A stretch of 64,000 nucleotides of DNA from Nemertoderma westbladi (Eukaryota > Xenacoelomorpha > Nemertodermatida > Nemertodermatidae). Below, piece after piece: positions 8,926-18,904 of this stretch (the stretch's first letter is position 1; every line of letters begins with the position of its first letter). The notes beneath the pieces are model-generated. The model saw nothing but the letters and a program-made list of their open reading frames with translations, did not search any database and had not been told where the DNA came from. The stretch is taken from assembly GCA_032718475.1 (NCBI GenBank), contig JAUCBJ010007430.1:61880-125879 (forward strand), written 5' to 3'. A program made the translations under genes and the position numbers.

Positions 8926-11757
8926 ATGAGTGACAAACAAGACTATACGAAGAATACACCTACCGACTATGACTCATGTGACGCGGATAAGTCAGCAGCG
9001 GAAGAACTACAGGGGAAGACTCGCGAGCCTACCGAACCTACACCGTGTGCGTCACCAGTACATCCAACGGGAGTACCGGATGCCGTAGTACGAGGCGACG
9101 GCAGGACCGAGGACTTTCTAACTGTTCCGCAACCTAGATACAGGGAAACGGACATGGTAAGTTCAGTAGGAAGCCAGGAGAGCGTGGTTAGAAGCGTCGG
9201 CGGCTACATGGCGCATATTACCAGGAGTATTGGAGAAGGCCAACGCATATTAGACGAGTTGACCGCTCCGATGTCTCGGTTTGAGTTCTACACCCTCCAG
9301 GTTAGAGTACAAAGTAGAGTACATAAGTCCGTAGATAACCTTATCAGTCTACAAGATCTAGCTAGACAGAGACAGGACATGGATACTCAACTTAGAATCC
9401 TCGAGAAACTAATGATCGCTAGAGAGAAACTGATTCAGTTTAAGTCGACGATTAGGCAGATACAACAGGAACAAGCGGACCAGTTGTTAGGTGAGTCAGT
9501 TTCGGACGAATTATTGCAACCCGAGGAAGAACAGGAACTGTATAGGCTGGATGGACAATTGAAACACCTGACGGATCACTTACGCATGTGCGGCGAGGAC
9601 GTCGGAGATTGGGAAACCGTGCCGGAGGCTACGAGGGAAACTTCACTCGCACAAATCGAACTGGTACCAGGAATACTAAATCAATCGTTGGTAAGTATTC
9701 GTAGCGAAATTGGCGAGGGAAGTATGGTCACGTCAGAAGTTGCTCGACAACAGCAACAGTTCTACAGACAGCAACACGAAATGGAAGAACAAACTCAACT
9801 GCTAATAATACAAGCAGCGGTAGAGGAAGAGAAAATACGTGTAGCGAATGTAGCGAGAATCTCTCATCTGCAGGAACAAGCTGAACTAGAAGCAGCCGGA
9901 ATGGAAAGGTTAGAGTTGGACATTGCCCAACAAGCGGCGGCAGCCGAGTTAGCGCAACGAACGGCAGCAGCCGAGTTAGAGCGACAAACGGCAGCGGCAA
10001 TGGCAGCGTCAGAGTTAGAGCGACAAACGGCAGCGGCGGAGTTAGAGAGAAAAAGGTTAGTTTCAGAAGCCAGAGTCGAGATGAAGACACGGCAAATAAA
10101 GGCTCAATCAGCTATACGACAAGCGGAGTTCGAGGCGCAACAACAACAAACGGAACAACGAGAGAAGGAAGTTAAACTTCGTTTCGAACTCGAGAAGAAG
10201 GCGAGAGAATTAGCCAACGCGAAGGAAGATCTGGATCTACAAGCCCGCGATCGATCGATGAGATCTCGAGACGGACACGATTTAGACCGGTTAGAGGTAA
10301 GACACCGCCAAATTCAGGAACGAATGAAGGAAGGAAGTGTAGGGGCACCTGGGCGAGAAAGACAATTGGTTAAAGACTTATGTCAAAGATTCCCTCAAGT
10401 AACTCCTATGTTTGCACCGATTACGACTAAGAAACCTGTTTCGATTGCGGGTAGTAGTAATATTTCTCCTATCCATGGCGCGACGGAACACAGGTTTGTT
10501 ATTCCGGACGAGTTTACACCGCCAAGAGCAACGTCGTCGCCCATTCTGAAAGTCAAGGTAAGTAACCCACCGATTACAGATCATAGTAGTTTATTGACCG
10601 GACCTGCACTACTGACGACAAAACAGGTGAGTCAACCTTCGACACCAAAACCCGTTATGCACTACACGTACCCAATGACGTTTAGGCCTACAAGGCCTTT
10701 AGATTCAAACGCTGTCGTCCGACCACCGTTAAACCAGTTTACATCGCAATCTACGACTTCGCGGAAGACTTGTGAGCCTACCGAACAAAGGAGACCAGTG
10801 GATACGCAACCGTTTAATCAGTTTACATTGCAATCTACAACCTCAAGGAAGACTTGTGAGCCTACCGAACAACGGAGACCAGTGGATACGCGACCGTTTA
10901 ATCAGTTTACATCGCAATCTACGACTTCGAGGAAGACTTGCGAGCCTACCGAACAACGGAGAACAGTGGATGATGTTCCGAAACGGAATGTTAGGATTCG
11001 GACAGCACAACGGACGCGAGCACGTCGACCACCGTATCCAGATGACAGTAGTACTTCGAGTGAATCAGATTACCCGAAACGTGAGGTATTTAGAACAGGA
11101 GCGGCCGACGAATATAAACGTGAGCGTTCAGATAACTCCTTTATCGATAATGCTCCACAAAATACACCAACACAAAAGGCGTTACAACCAACAGACGCAA
11201 TTAGTACGCAACAACTCGCCGAAATAATGCGCCCAGTTGTAGACAAGTTGGCCCAGATAGAGGAACGTTTAGAAGAAACTCAAACTGATAGTTCGCGAGG
11301 TAACGAGTTCGAACACTCTAGACACCCGAAGCAGCAAAGAAAACAACCCTCGAGAAACACTTCGTATCAAGGAAAAGCGCCAAGACGAGAGAACATCAAC
11401 TCGATTGCCAATCAAGGACGCGAAACTTTGAACGTGGCCGAGGAGATAGCGAAATTCGCAGCGAGACAAGGTTTACCGGTACAACAACCACCGAAGTTTT
11501 CAGGTAACTCGAAACATTGGCACACCTTTGTGGACTACATCGAAACACAAATAGCAGCGTGCGCCTTTACATCGAGGGAGAAATTCAACTACCTGCTACA
11601 AACGCTGACGGGAGAACCGAAACGTCTAGCGGAAACCTTTGTCGGTGTACCAGATGCCTTCGAACTAGCGTATGATCGCTTAACTTCGATTTATGGAGGC
11701 ACGGTGAGTATGGCTAAGTCAGTGATAGAAGAACTCTGTAAAGGGGGGGGGCTATAA
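8926..11757 (+). CDS. gag: Gag polyprotein of element A, frameshifted at its end
   Basis: A 943-codon frame from a clear ATG. The N-terminal ~110 residues are polar and probably disordered. Residues ~250-460 form a Gln/Ala/Glu-rich coiled coil. Around 600-690 lie three 28-residue repeats (RKTCEPTEQRRPVD). A charged Ser-rich region follows, then from ~855 the capsid-like DUF1759 domain (QPPKFSGNSKHWHTFVDYIE...). The frame ends artificially: a run of nine G (11743-11751) shifts it to LCKGGGL-stop, and the domain continues in the next frame (AITKPVDLLKL). Gag would form the cytoplasmic particle that packages element RNA. Because the shift cuts a folded domain, I regard it as a mutation, not a programmed frameshift. 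Confidence 0.85.
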   Translation: MSDKQDYTKNTPTDYDSCDADKSAAEELQGKTREPTEPTPCASPVHPTGVPDAVVRGDGRTEDFLTVPQPRYRETDMVSSVGSQESVVRSVGGYMAHITRSIGEGQRILDELTAPMSRFEFYTLQVRVQSRVHKSVDNLISLQDLARQRQDMDTQLRILEKLMIAREKLIQFKSTIRQIQQEQADQLLGESVSDELLQPEEEQELYRLDGQLKHLTDHLRMCGEDVGDWETVPEATRETSLAQIELVPGILNQSLVSIRSEIGEGSMVTSEVARQQQQFYRQQHEMEEQTQLLIIQAAVEEEKIRVANVARISHLQEQAELEAAGMERLELDIAQQAAAAELAQRTAAAELERQTAAAMAASELERQTAAAELERKRLVSEARVEMKTRQIKAQSAIRQAEFEAQQQQTEQREKEVKLRFELEKKARELANAKEDLDLQARDRSMRSRDGHDLDRLEVRHRQIQERMKEGSVGAPGRERQLVKDLCQRFPQVTPMFAPITTKKPVSIAGSSNISPIHGATEHRFVIPDEFTPPRATSSPILKVKVSNPPITDHSSLLTGPALLTTKQVSQPSTPKPVMHYTYPMTFRPTRPLDSNAVVRPPLNQFTSQSTTSRKTCEPTEQRRPVDTQPFNQFTLQSTTSRKTCEPTEQRRPVDTRPFNQFTSQSTTSRKTCEPTEQRRTVDDVPKRNVRIRTAQRTRARRPPYPDDSSTSSESDYPKREVFRTGAADEYKRERSDNSFIDNAPQNTPTQKALQPTDAISTQQLAEIMRPVVDKLAQIEERLEETQTDSSRGNEFEHSRHPKQQRKQPSRNTSYQGKAPRRENINSIANQGRETLNVAEEIAKFAARQGLPVQQPPKFSGNSKHWHTFVDYIETQIAACAFTSREKFNYLLQTLTGEPKRLAETFVGVPDAFELAYDRLTSIYGGTVSMAKSVIEELCKGGGL
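10730..10975 (+). repeat. 84-bp tandem repeat inside gag (three units)
   Basis: Units spaced exactly 84 bp (the shared motif GGAAGACTTGTGAGCCT starts at 10763, 10847 and 10931), encoding a 28-residue repeat with FNQFTSQSTTSRKTCEP. A-left has only two units (motifs at 997-1013 and 1080-1096), so copy number differs between the arms. Confidence 0.85.
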
Positions 11758-12524
11758 CAAAACCCGTTGACTTACTAAAATTAGCTGACGAGATTATGAA
11801 CGCCATTACTACACTACGCTCGATTGGACAACTTGACTACGCGAACACTCCGACAGTTCTATTAAAAATAATAGGAAGATTACACCATCGACTTCGTCGG
11901 GAGTGGCGAAAGGTAGAATATCAGCGAGAAGAGAGAGGCGGATTCTTGAAGTTGGAAGACGTCTACTTACTGATATCCAGAGAGGCAGTCGTTGAGACGC
12001 GTTCGAACTACACGGACCAACATATCGTGGCGGAGGGAATAACATTACCATCCTCGAACTGACAAAAACCCCAAACAACATCCACCAAGACGGTTACTTA
12101 TGCCACATCGACCGACACCCGACAATTTTCGGACAATAATAAGGTATCCGCACCAATTGGAACCAAACAGATCCGACAGCAACTGACCACAGATTTTAGC
12201 GGTTGCCAATATTGTGAACGGCTAGGTAAACGACATACTAGCCATAAACTGAGAGGTTGTCGACTATTCCGCGAATTGAACTCGGAGGAACGACGATTAC
12301 AAATACGACCATTGGACTCTTGTTGGCGGTGTATGCTACATGGACATGTCCGTAAGGACTGCCCAAATACAGACACTTGTCCTTCTTGTGGACGCAACCA
12401 CGACGGCTTGCTACATACAGACAGTCATACGCCGACCTAACGCTTCACCAGGGAACACCCGGAAGCTGCAGCAAGATGCAACACAGCATATAAGGGTCGA
12501 GAGTCGAATACAACACCGACATTC
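11743..12524 (+). pseudogene. gag-pol: Gag capsid end and zinc-knuckle (nucleocapsid) region of element A
   Basis: After the G-run the coding sense continues in the frame used from 11751. It covers the rest of DUF1759 (to about 12059), a TGA at 12060, then a nucleocapsid-like stretch with CQYCERLGKRHTSHKLRGC, CWRCMLHGHVRKDC and CPSCGRNHDGLLH, the arrangement usual in BEL/Pao between capsid and protease. A second in-frame stop (TAA, about 12438) precedes the protease. The region is unambiguous by motif but not translatable as one frame here. Confidence 0.75.
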
Positions 12525-13112
12525 GTGACGCACATTAGAGATTGCTTCTCGGAACAATCAGGATCGTCAGATGAAGAGTCGGAAGACGAAGACGTTTACT
12601 TTGATACTGGAGACGAACAACCATCGATTGCGCTTCTGACGCCTGATCAACTAAAGGGGTTTAGTATAATTCCTGTCAAGATTACTGGCACAAAAGGGAG
12701 CAAGAGGATCTACGCTATCCTGGATTCAGCCTCATCTCATAGCTACGTGGATGAGAAAGTAGCTGATGTTGTCACGGATCTTAGACAAGGTAAGAACGTC
12801 AGTTACACCGTAAGTAGTATGCATGGACAATGTGCAATACCAGTGACACGAGTTAAGTTGAACTTAGACACTCTTCTTCCGAAATCGCAACATAGCGAAA
12901 AGGAGAGGTCTTTGTTACCCTTTAAGGATTTAACCTTTGCGGCCACAAAGGACTTTAGTAACCTACTAGGTCCTGTAGAACAATCTCTAGAGGACCATAA
13001 GTACTTCAGACACCTTGGTGTACCTAAATGTCCTGTCAATTATAGGTCGGTAGCAATGCTGATCGGGACAGATCAATTCAACCTACATCAAGTGTGGGAA
13101 ACCAGACCATAG
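12525..13112 (+). pseudogene. pro: Retropepsin (DUF1758-type aspartic protease) of element A
   Basis: A 195-codon segment with the motif YAILDSASSHSYVDEKVADVV. D-S-A-S takes the place of the common D-S/T-G of retroviral-type proteases and is followed by the hydrophobic stretch expected after the catalytic loop. The segment ends PVNYRSVAMLIGTDQFNLHQ, matching the usual 'vLIGxD' end of this domain. The enzyme would cleave the polyprotein. It stays in the frame of the preceding zinc-knuckle segment, and a TAG near 13112, absent from A-left, interrupts it. Confidence 0.75.
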
Positions 13113-13687
13113 AAAGTCGTAGCGGGAAACGCATACGCCTGTAGAACGCCGATAGGGTGGTATACTCGAGCGCCTGTGCGCACACTAGATATAAGTGACG
13201 AGGAAGAAGATGTACAAAGTACATGTAGTTTATTAACTACAACTTCGACTCATTCCTTTTCACACGACCGAGACTATACTACACAAGCGTCGACAAAACA
13301 CGACAACATGACAAGTACGACGTGTGTAGCTAATACGATAAGTCACAAGGAGCAGCTAATCCACCAGGTGAGTTTAGAACTTGGGGAGAAGACGAGTCAG
13401 CCAGAGATTCCATCGACGACAGATGATAACGCCGGAAGGCTTGCGAGTCTACCTACACCAATAACCTCAACAATGCCCGTCGATATCGATGACGACGCGT
13501 TAAGAAATCATCAAGTGGAACAAGCTGCATTGGACAAAGAATTAACGGAGAAGACTATCAGGTGGTTAGAACAAGATACAGCCGAACCTGGTAGCTACAA
13601 ACCATGTATGTCGGAACAAGAGAAACAATCTTTGAAGATCATGGAAGATACTATCCGCCAGACGAAAGACGGACATTATGAGGTGGG
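13113..13687 (+). pseudogene. pol linker between protease and RT of element A
   Basis: Same frame as the protease: KVVAGNAYACRTPIGWYTRAP (typical of the end of the BEL protease region), then an acidic linker with an EEEDVQST-like start, a GRLASLPTP segment that encodes the dispersed 20-bp motif in another frame, and the conserved pre-RT piece HQVEQAALDKELTEKTIRW. The frame is lost near 13690, just before MLWRNQRPKLINN, by a one-base change. Confidence 0.65.
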
Positions 13688-16126
13688 ATGCTATGGCGTA
13701 ACCAACGTCCTAAACTTATAAATAACTATCCGCTAGCCTTAAGACGTTTACACTCGATACGACAACGTCTATTAAAGGACGAGAAAGCCCATCTGCAGTA
13801 TAATACTCAGATGGAGACGTATTTGACCAAAGGATACGCTATCCGAATGACTAACCCAGAGATAGTGACTGACCAGACATACTACTTGCCACATCACTAC
13901 GTGAGACACCCCGACAAACCAGACAAAGTACGTGTAGTCAATGACTGTGCGGCTCTGTTTGAGGGAATGTCCCTCAATAGTGAGTTAATGGATGGACCAA
14001 ACATGAATAATTATCTTATGGGGGTGATTATGCGCTTCCGTCAGCGTCAAGTAGCCTTTACTTGTGATGTCGAAGCTATGTTTCACCAAGTGAGAGCGTT
14101 AGAGCAAGATAGAGACAGTTTGAGGTTCCTCTGGTATCCGGAAGGAGACTTAAGTCTACCACCGGCGACTTACCAAATGCAAGTTCGCGTTTTCGGTGCC
14201 AGGGACAGCCCAAACTGTACGATGTACGCCCTAAAACAAGCCGCTAGGGATCAGAAACATATATATGACCCAGAGATAATTAAGATCGTAGAACGTGACT
14301 TTTACGTAGACGACGGCTTACAGAGTTGTGACACAGTAGAACGTGCTATAACAGTAGCACATCAATTACGGGACTGCTTAGCGGGCGGAGGTTTTAACCT
14401 CACCAAATTCGCCTCAAACAGTGCCGAATTGGTAGACTCATTCGGAACGACTGAGCGTGGAGGTGGTGACATTGACCTAGAGTTCGAACCACTACCGACG
14501 ACCAAGGTGTTAGGGCTCTTTTGGGACCCAAACACGGACAACTTTCGAGTGAAGGTGAGACTGGACACTCAAGAAAACACTCTGACAAAGAGATCCTGCT
14601 TGTCAAAATTGAGTCGATTGTTCGATCCATTAGGATTCATCAGTCCAATATTACTGCAAGCCAGAATTTATATGCGCAGTATTTGGAAGGATGGACTGAC
14701 ATGGGACGAGCCGATCTCATCAGAACAAGTGGACTTATGGAAAACCTGGGAGGCAGAATTATCTTCGCTAGAGGATCATTCCATACCCAGAGTGTACTTT
14801 CCATTACAAACGACGTTTCCTGACAACCTGGAATTACATTGTTTCTCCGACGCCAGTGACAACGGCTTTGGTGTGGCAGCATACTTGCGCAGACAAGTAG
14901 ACTCAGACGAGTTTGATGTTTCGCTCATTACTTCTAAGGCTAAAACAATGCCTACTAAGTATATGATGACACCACGAGCTGAGCTACAAGCCGCAACCCT
15001 GTCAACCACAATCGTGAACCTTATACAGACGGAACTACAGTCAAGTTTACAGATATTTTATTGGACTGACGCGACGTTGGTTTTATTTTACATAAACAAC
15101 GACACACTTGAATTCAAGACATTCGTAGCTAACCGTCGCGCAGAAATTCTAGACCGTTCAATAAAGGAAGATTGGCGACATTGTCCCGGACCACAAAACC
15201 CAGCCGATATTGCGTCACGAGGAATGATGCCTGAGGAATTCTGTAAACCGGAAAACAAAGAATTTTGGCAGCACGGACCACAGTTCTTGCAGGGATCAAC
15301 ACTACATTGGCCGCCACTATACGACAACAAGTCTAACACTATCCCTAAAGACGCGGAAATCAAAAATCCAAAGAAAGGGAAAGCAAAGAAAAGGACGGCG
15401 GCTAAACTCAAGAAAAAACCAAAGGCGAAATGGAAAGATATAACTTCCAAAGTCAAGAACGGAAGACTTGCGAGCCTTTCTACACCAAACATATCGCCAG
15501 ACATATCGCCAGACATATCGCCAGACATATCGCCAAACGATCAACCAGACGCGTTACTAGACGGTCAACCAGACGTTTTGCCAGACATGTCACTAGATAT
15601 TTCGCCGGATGTTCCGCGAAACATTTTACCAGACATGTCACAAAATGTTCTACCAGACACTAGTAACATATTGACAAATAATAAAGCCGCAGTTTCTCTA
15701 TTGGAGCGGCCTTCTATCGACAAACAACCAGATACGTTACCAGACGTATCGCCAGACACGTTACTAGACGGCCAACCAAACATTTTACCAGACATGTCAC
15801 AAAATGTTCTACCAGACACTAGTAACATATTGACAAATAGTAAAGCCGCAGTTTCTCTATTGGAGCGGCCTTGTATTGACAAACTACCAAATTTGACACA
15901 CTTGAGCAACAATAAGCACAGTGAAACCTCATGTATTACAGATGTGGGTAGTACCTACGCTAATGTAAATACAGGTGTTACTTTGTGCTCAAGAGACATA
16001 CCAAACTTGCAACCTATGGTGAGACCCGGGATTAATAACGGCAGAAAAATAAGTTTACCGAAACCCACTGACCCCATAGAGTTCAAACCACCATTAACGA
16101 TCGACTTACAAAGTACCGACAATTAA
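13688..16126 (+). CDS. pol: Reverse transcriptase and RNase H of element A
   Basis: An 812-codon frame. RT spans about residues 1-260, with VRVVNDCAALFEGMSLN, FTCDVEAMFHQV (first catalytic Asp) and the YVDD box in DFYVDDGLQS near residue 206. RNase H spans about 380-510 (CFSDASDNGFGV, PRAELQAA, YWTDATLVLFYI, HCPGPQNPADIASRG). BEL/Pao affiliation is clear from FHQVRALEQDRDSLRFLWYPEG and the downstream order. A roughly 260-residue linker follows: Lys-rich, then repeats of SPDI/LPDM type, then an unknown tail. The stop at 16126 separates it in frame from integrase. RT copies element RNA into cDNA in cytoplasmic particles; catalytic residues appear intact. Confidence 0.9.
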   Translation: MLWRNQRPKLINNYPLALRRLHSIRQRLLKDEKAHLQYNTQMETYLTKGYAIRMTNPEIVTDQTYYLPHHYVRHPDKPDKVRVVNDCAALFEGMSLNSELMDGPNMNNYLMGVIMRFRQRQVAFTCDVEAMFHQVRALEQDRDSLRFLWYPEGDLSLPPATYQMQVRVFGARDSPNCTMYALKQAARDQKHIYDPEIIKIVERDFYVDDGLQSCDTVERAITVAHQLRDCLAGGGFNLTKFASNSAELVDSFGTTERGGGDIDLEFEPLPTTKVLGLFWDPNTDNFRVKVRLDTQENTLTKRSCLSKLSRLFDPLGFISPILLQARIYMRSIWKDGLTWDEPISSEQVDLWKTWEAELSSLEDHSIPRVYFPLQTTFPDNLELHCFSDASDNGFGVAAYLRRQVDSDEFDVSLITSKAKTMPTKYMMTPRAELQAATLSTTIVNLIQTELQSSLQIFYWTDATLVLFYINNDTLEFKTFVANRRAEILDRSIKEDWRHCPGPQNPADIASRGMMPEEFCKPENKEFWQHGPQFLQGSTLHWPPLYDNKSNTIPKDAEIKNPKKGKAKKRTAAKLKKKPKAKWKDITSKVKNGRLASLSTPNISPDISPDISPDISPNDQPDALLDGQPDVLPDMSLDISPDVPRNILPDMSQNVLPDTSNILTNNKAAVSLLERPSIDKQPDTLPDVSPDTLLDGQPNILPDMSQNVLPDTSNILTNSKAAVSLLERPCIDKLPNLTHLSNNKHSETSCITDVGSTYANVNTGVTLCSRDIPNLQPMVRPGINNGRKISLPKPTDPIEFKPPLTIDLQSTDN
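15485..15895 (+). repeat. Pro/Asp-rich repeats in the RNase H-integrase linker
   Basis: Four SPDI units in a row, then variants (QPDVLPD, SPDVPRN), then a 159-bp direct repeat (units from 15621 and 15780) encoding NILPDMSQNVLPDTSNILTN and LLERP. This low-complexity insert is not a normal part of BEL pol. Confidence 0.8.
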
Positions 16127-16207
16127 GGTAAGAAAACAAAGAAGGACAAATTACTTGTAGACCCGGACGGATTAACAGTCAACAAGGGAATACCTACCGG
16201 CGGACCC

Positions 16208-17788
16208 GTGGGCCCTTCTAGTAAATCAAAACCTTCCAAATTCTCCATTGACTTACCTGATGACGTCACAAATACTTACGTCGACCGCATTGTAAACCTA
16301 ACAGATTCTTGGACAAACGCTTGCCGAAAATTAGCGTGGATTGTACGTTTTGTACAATACGTTAAAGGCAAACGCGACTTTACACGTCGACTTACATTGA
16401 CTGAGATTGACAGGTGTGAAATTAAATTAATTCGCCATTACCAACTGCGATATTTCGCACGCGAATTCACATCTATAAATCAAGGTCAACCAATCAAGTC
16501 GTCACCAATATTGAGTTGGAGTCCGATAATTTATAATGGCTTAATTTGTCATAAATCTCGGCTTCAAAACATTGACTTTAACACAAACTTTAGATACCCA
16601 ATAATAATACCGCAGCATCACGAATTACAACGTGCAATGATACTGGACGCACATTTACATCTGAAACACGCTGGAAGACACCACTGTCTTTCCTACTTAC
16701 GTACAAGATTTGTATTAATTAGACCCAGTAAAGCGTTAAGTTCAGTGACACGTACATGTATTATTTGTAAAAAGGTACACTCTAGAATAGGTAACCAAGA
16801 AATGAGTGGACTTCCACAAGCACGACTTCAAGCATTCAGACCACCTTTTACAGAGACTGGAATTGATTGCTTTGGTCCCATACATACGAAACGTGGACGT
16901 ATACTAGTAAAACGCTGGGGACTGATTTTCACATGTATGTCCAGTAGGGCAGTTCATATTGAACGTGTGATGGATCTTTCCACCAACGCGTTTATACTAC
17001 CATTGCGGCGATTTATCGCTAGACGCGGACTAGTGAAATGCTTGTACTCAGACCAAGGGACAAACTTTGTTGGTGCTCGAAATGAGATTGCTAGAGCCTT
17101 TAAGAAATTAGATCATGATCAAATCTCAAACGAACTACGTCCTTACAAGATTGTTTGGAAGTTTAATCCTCCAGATAGTCCATGGAGAGGCGGAGTCTGG
17201 GAGAGATTGATTAGATCTATAAAAACAGCCATGGCAAAAGTAATTCCAGTAAACCACATTTTGACAGACGACCAACTGACAACACTGTTTGTTGAAATCG
17301 AGGCAATACTAAATACTAGACCAATAGTATTAGTACCCGATGACAAACAATCCCAGTTTGCTTTAACACCGGCACACCTGCTTATGCAGGCACCGACTAC
17401 TTTGACGCCTATTTCTTTTCCAACAGAAAGCGACAGCTACGGTAGAAAAGCGTGGAAAATCACGCAACTACTAGCTAACAAATTCTGGGAAATATGGCAA
17501 AACCATTATTTGCCCTCTATTTCTGCCAGAACAACTTGGTACAATAACACCCGCGCATTAAAGCCGGGAGATCACGTGCTGTTAGCAGAAGTGAATCTAA
17601 AAAGACGCTTCTGGATAACAGGTGTAATTTTAGACACACATCCATCTATGGATGGAGTAACAAGAACTGTGACGGTACGGACAATTGACGGTCGTACAGT
17701 AGACAGACCGACTCAACGTCTCGTACTTCTTGAAGAGACTCGTAACGAGTCTGGAGACTACAAATCTCCAACTAATGTTAGTAAATAA
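16208..17788 (+). CDS. int: Integrase of element A
   Basis: A 526-codon frame. HHCC zinc domain about residues 137-195 (HLHLKHAGRHH...CIICKKVHSR), catalytic core with D in ETGIDCFGPI (~220), D in YSDQGTNFVG (~280) and E in GVWERLIRSI (~331), giving DDE. The C-terminal DUF5641-like region starts near 435 (FWEIWQNHYLPS...LKPGDHVLLAE). Integrase inserts cDNA into host chromosomes. The sense frame continues upstream through an in-frame stop at 16126 (GKKTKKDKLLVDPDG), so it was originally part of the pol polyprotein. The first ATG at 16208 is probably not a true start. Confidence 0.9.
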   Translation: MGPSSKSKPSKFSIDLPDDVTNTYVDRIVNLTDSWTNACRKLAWIVRFVQYVKGKRDFTRRLTLTEIDRCEIKLIRHYQLRYFAREFTSINQGQPIKSSPILSWSPIIYNGLICHKSRLQNIDFNTNFRYPIIIPQHHELQRAMILDAHLHLKHAGRHHCLSYLRTRFVLIRPSKALSSVTRTCIICKKVHSRIGNQEMSGLPQARLQAFRPPFTETGIDCFGPIHTKRGRILVKRWGLIFTCMSSRAVHIERVMDLSTNAFILPLRRFIARRGLVKCLYSDQGTNFVGARNEIARAFKKLDHDQISNELRPYKIVWKFNPPDSPWRGGVWERLIRSIKTAMAKVIPVNHILTDDQLTTLFVEIEAILNTRPIVLVPDDKQSQFALTPAHLLMQAPTTLTPISFPTESDSYGRKAWKITQLLANKFWEIWQNHYLPSISARTTWYNNTRALKPGDHVLLAEVNLKRRFWITGVILDTHPSMDGVTRTVTVRTIDGRTVDRPTQRLVLLEETRNESGDYKSPTNVSK

Positions 17789-18448
17789 TTAGGAGTTTAC
17801 AAATAGATTTCCACGTACCTGTACACTATAGTAAAGACAGCGGTAGAATTCCATTGTCTTTATATGTGAACATTGAGGGTAGTACCCTTATGTGTCACAT
17901 AGGAGCGGGATTTGTAGGAATAAGAAATGGAATTCTACTTGGAACTCACAATATTGAGACATTTTCGAAATTTTAGACAATCCATTTGGATTTGAAAAAT
18001 TTTTAAAATTTTCTCCAGTGAATAGATTTCAGGGTACAGTCGGGTGGAACTTAAAATTAGAGAAACAAGAGAGGAAGACTTGCGAGCCTTTCTTAAAATT
18101 TAATTAAATTTTACACGGTCTTGTTTCAATAAGTTACGTCAAAAAATAGACTTCCCTATATTTATTACTAATACTTGACTGCTTATTTTCTGATAATAGT
18201 TTGGGATCAAAAAGTGAGTATTTTAGACTCACAGCCAGTTTAGCCCAAATTCGTTTTTATTTCGGCAAAAAATTTTAGATAAGAAGCAGCGTTCATTAAA
18301 GAAACCCTAGATCTTAGGCTATGGGTAGGAGGTTAGAGCGTTGTCGAGCCAAAAGGGCAGACGAAAACTCTCACATCTCCTCACAACTAACTACAAACTC
18401 TGTTGTATTCCCTCTAGTAGTAATGATTATGTAACTACACCTCTAATT
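17789..18448 (+). other. Spacer between integrase and ORF3-A
   Basis: About 0.65 kb without a coding frame I can support. It contains one copy of the dispersed 20-bp motif (18073-18093). ORF3 is not in frame with pol, so its expression would need a spliced or subgenomic RNA. I could not identify a convincing splice acceptor. Confidence 0.5.
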
Positions 18449-18829
18449 ATGGAGAAGGAGATACATGGAGAGCCGAGATGGGGATATGATATCCAAGAGG
18501 AAGCAGCAGCGCCATTCGAAAGATTTGGAGCCAAAGACTACACTATATTTGGTATAAAAGAATTATCAGAAAGTACTGCGAAACTCGCGAGAACTAAATA
18601 TGACTCGAATGTATTAAAGAGAAGGCAAAACGCATTAAATGAAAGAATCGAAAGTTTGCGCAAAACCTTCAATGAACTTTACCCGTGCGACGCTTTGTGT
18701 GATACGGGAGACATTAGCGAAGACCCCGATACTGAAATTAGTCGTTTGTATCATACCATGCAATACCTAAAGGCGCACGAACCTATGCCTGCGGTACGAG
18801 ATGAATTCGATGGAATGCACCTTTACTGA
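18449..18829 (+). pseudogene. ORF3-A, N-terminal part
   Basis: The frame from ATG 18449 encodes about 126 residues ending DTEISRLYHTMQYLKAHEPMPAV. This resembles the N-terminal region of ORF3-B (VELKRLYFTMMYLTADRPLPVI) at the equivalent place, which is the main evidence that both belong to one gene family. The frame is also open upstream to 18341 but lacks an ATG there. It stops at 18829; the coding sense continues toward 18905 (a YYQCGSCMC Cys cluster, matching WYYCDEC in ORF3-B), so a stop or shift has split the original gene. I do not recognise this N-terminal region. Confidence 0.6.
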
Positions 18830-18904
18830 CGAACTCGAGGGGACGATAGAGAAACCAAGGAAGCATTTTCAGTTTATAAACTTTATTATCAATGCGGTTC
18901 TTGT

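Noticed and set aside
11743-11760. Programmed -1 frameshift at the run of nine G between gag and pol
   Set aside because: A -1 slip would restore the frame, but the site splits the DUF1759 domain rather than separating gag from pol, element B uses one frame, and several other stops follow. A mutation or homopolymer error is more likely.
1-13363. Foldback DNA transposon with long terminal inverted repeats
   Set aside because: The arms are ordered LTR, leader, gag and pol of a BEL element, so two inverted retroelement copies explain them; no transposase is present.
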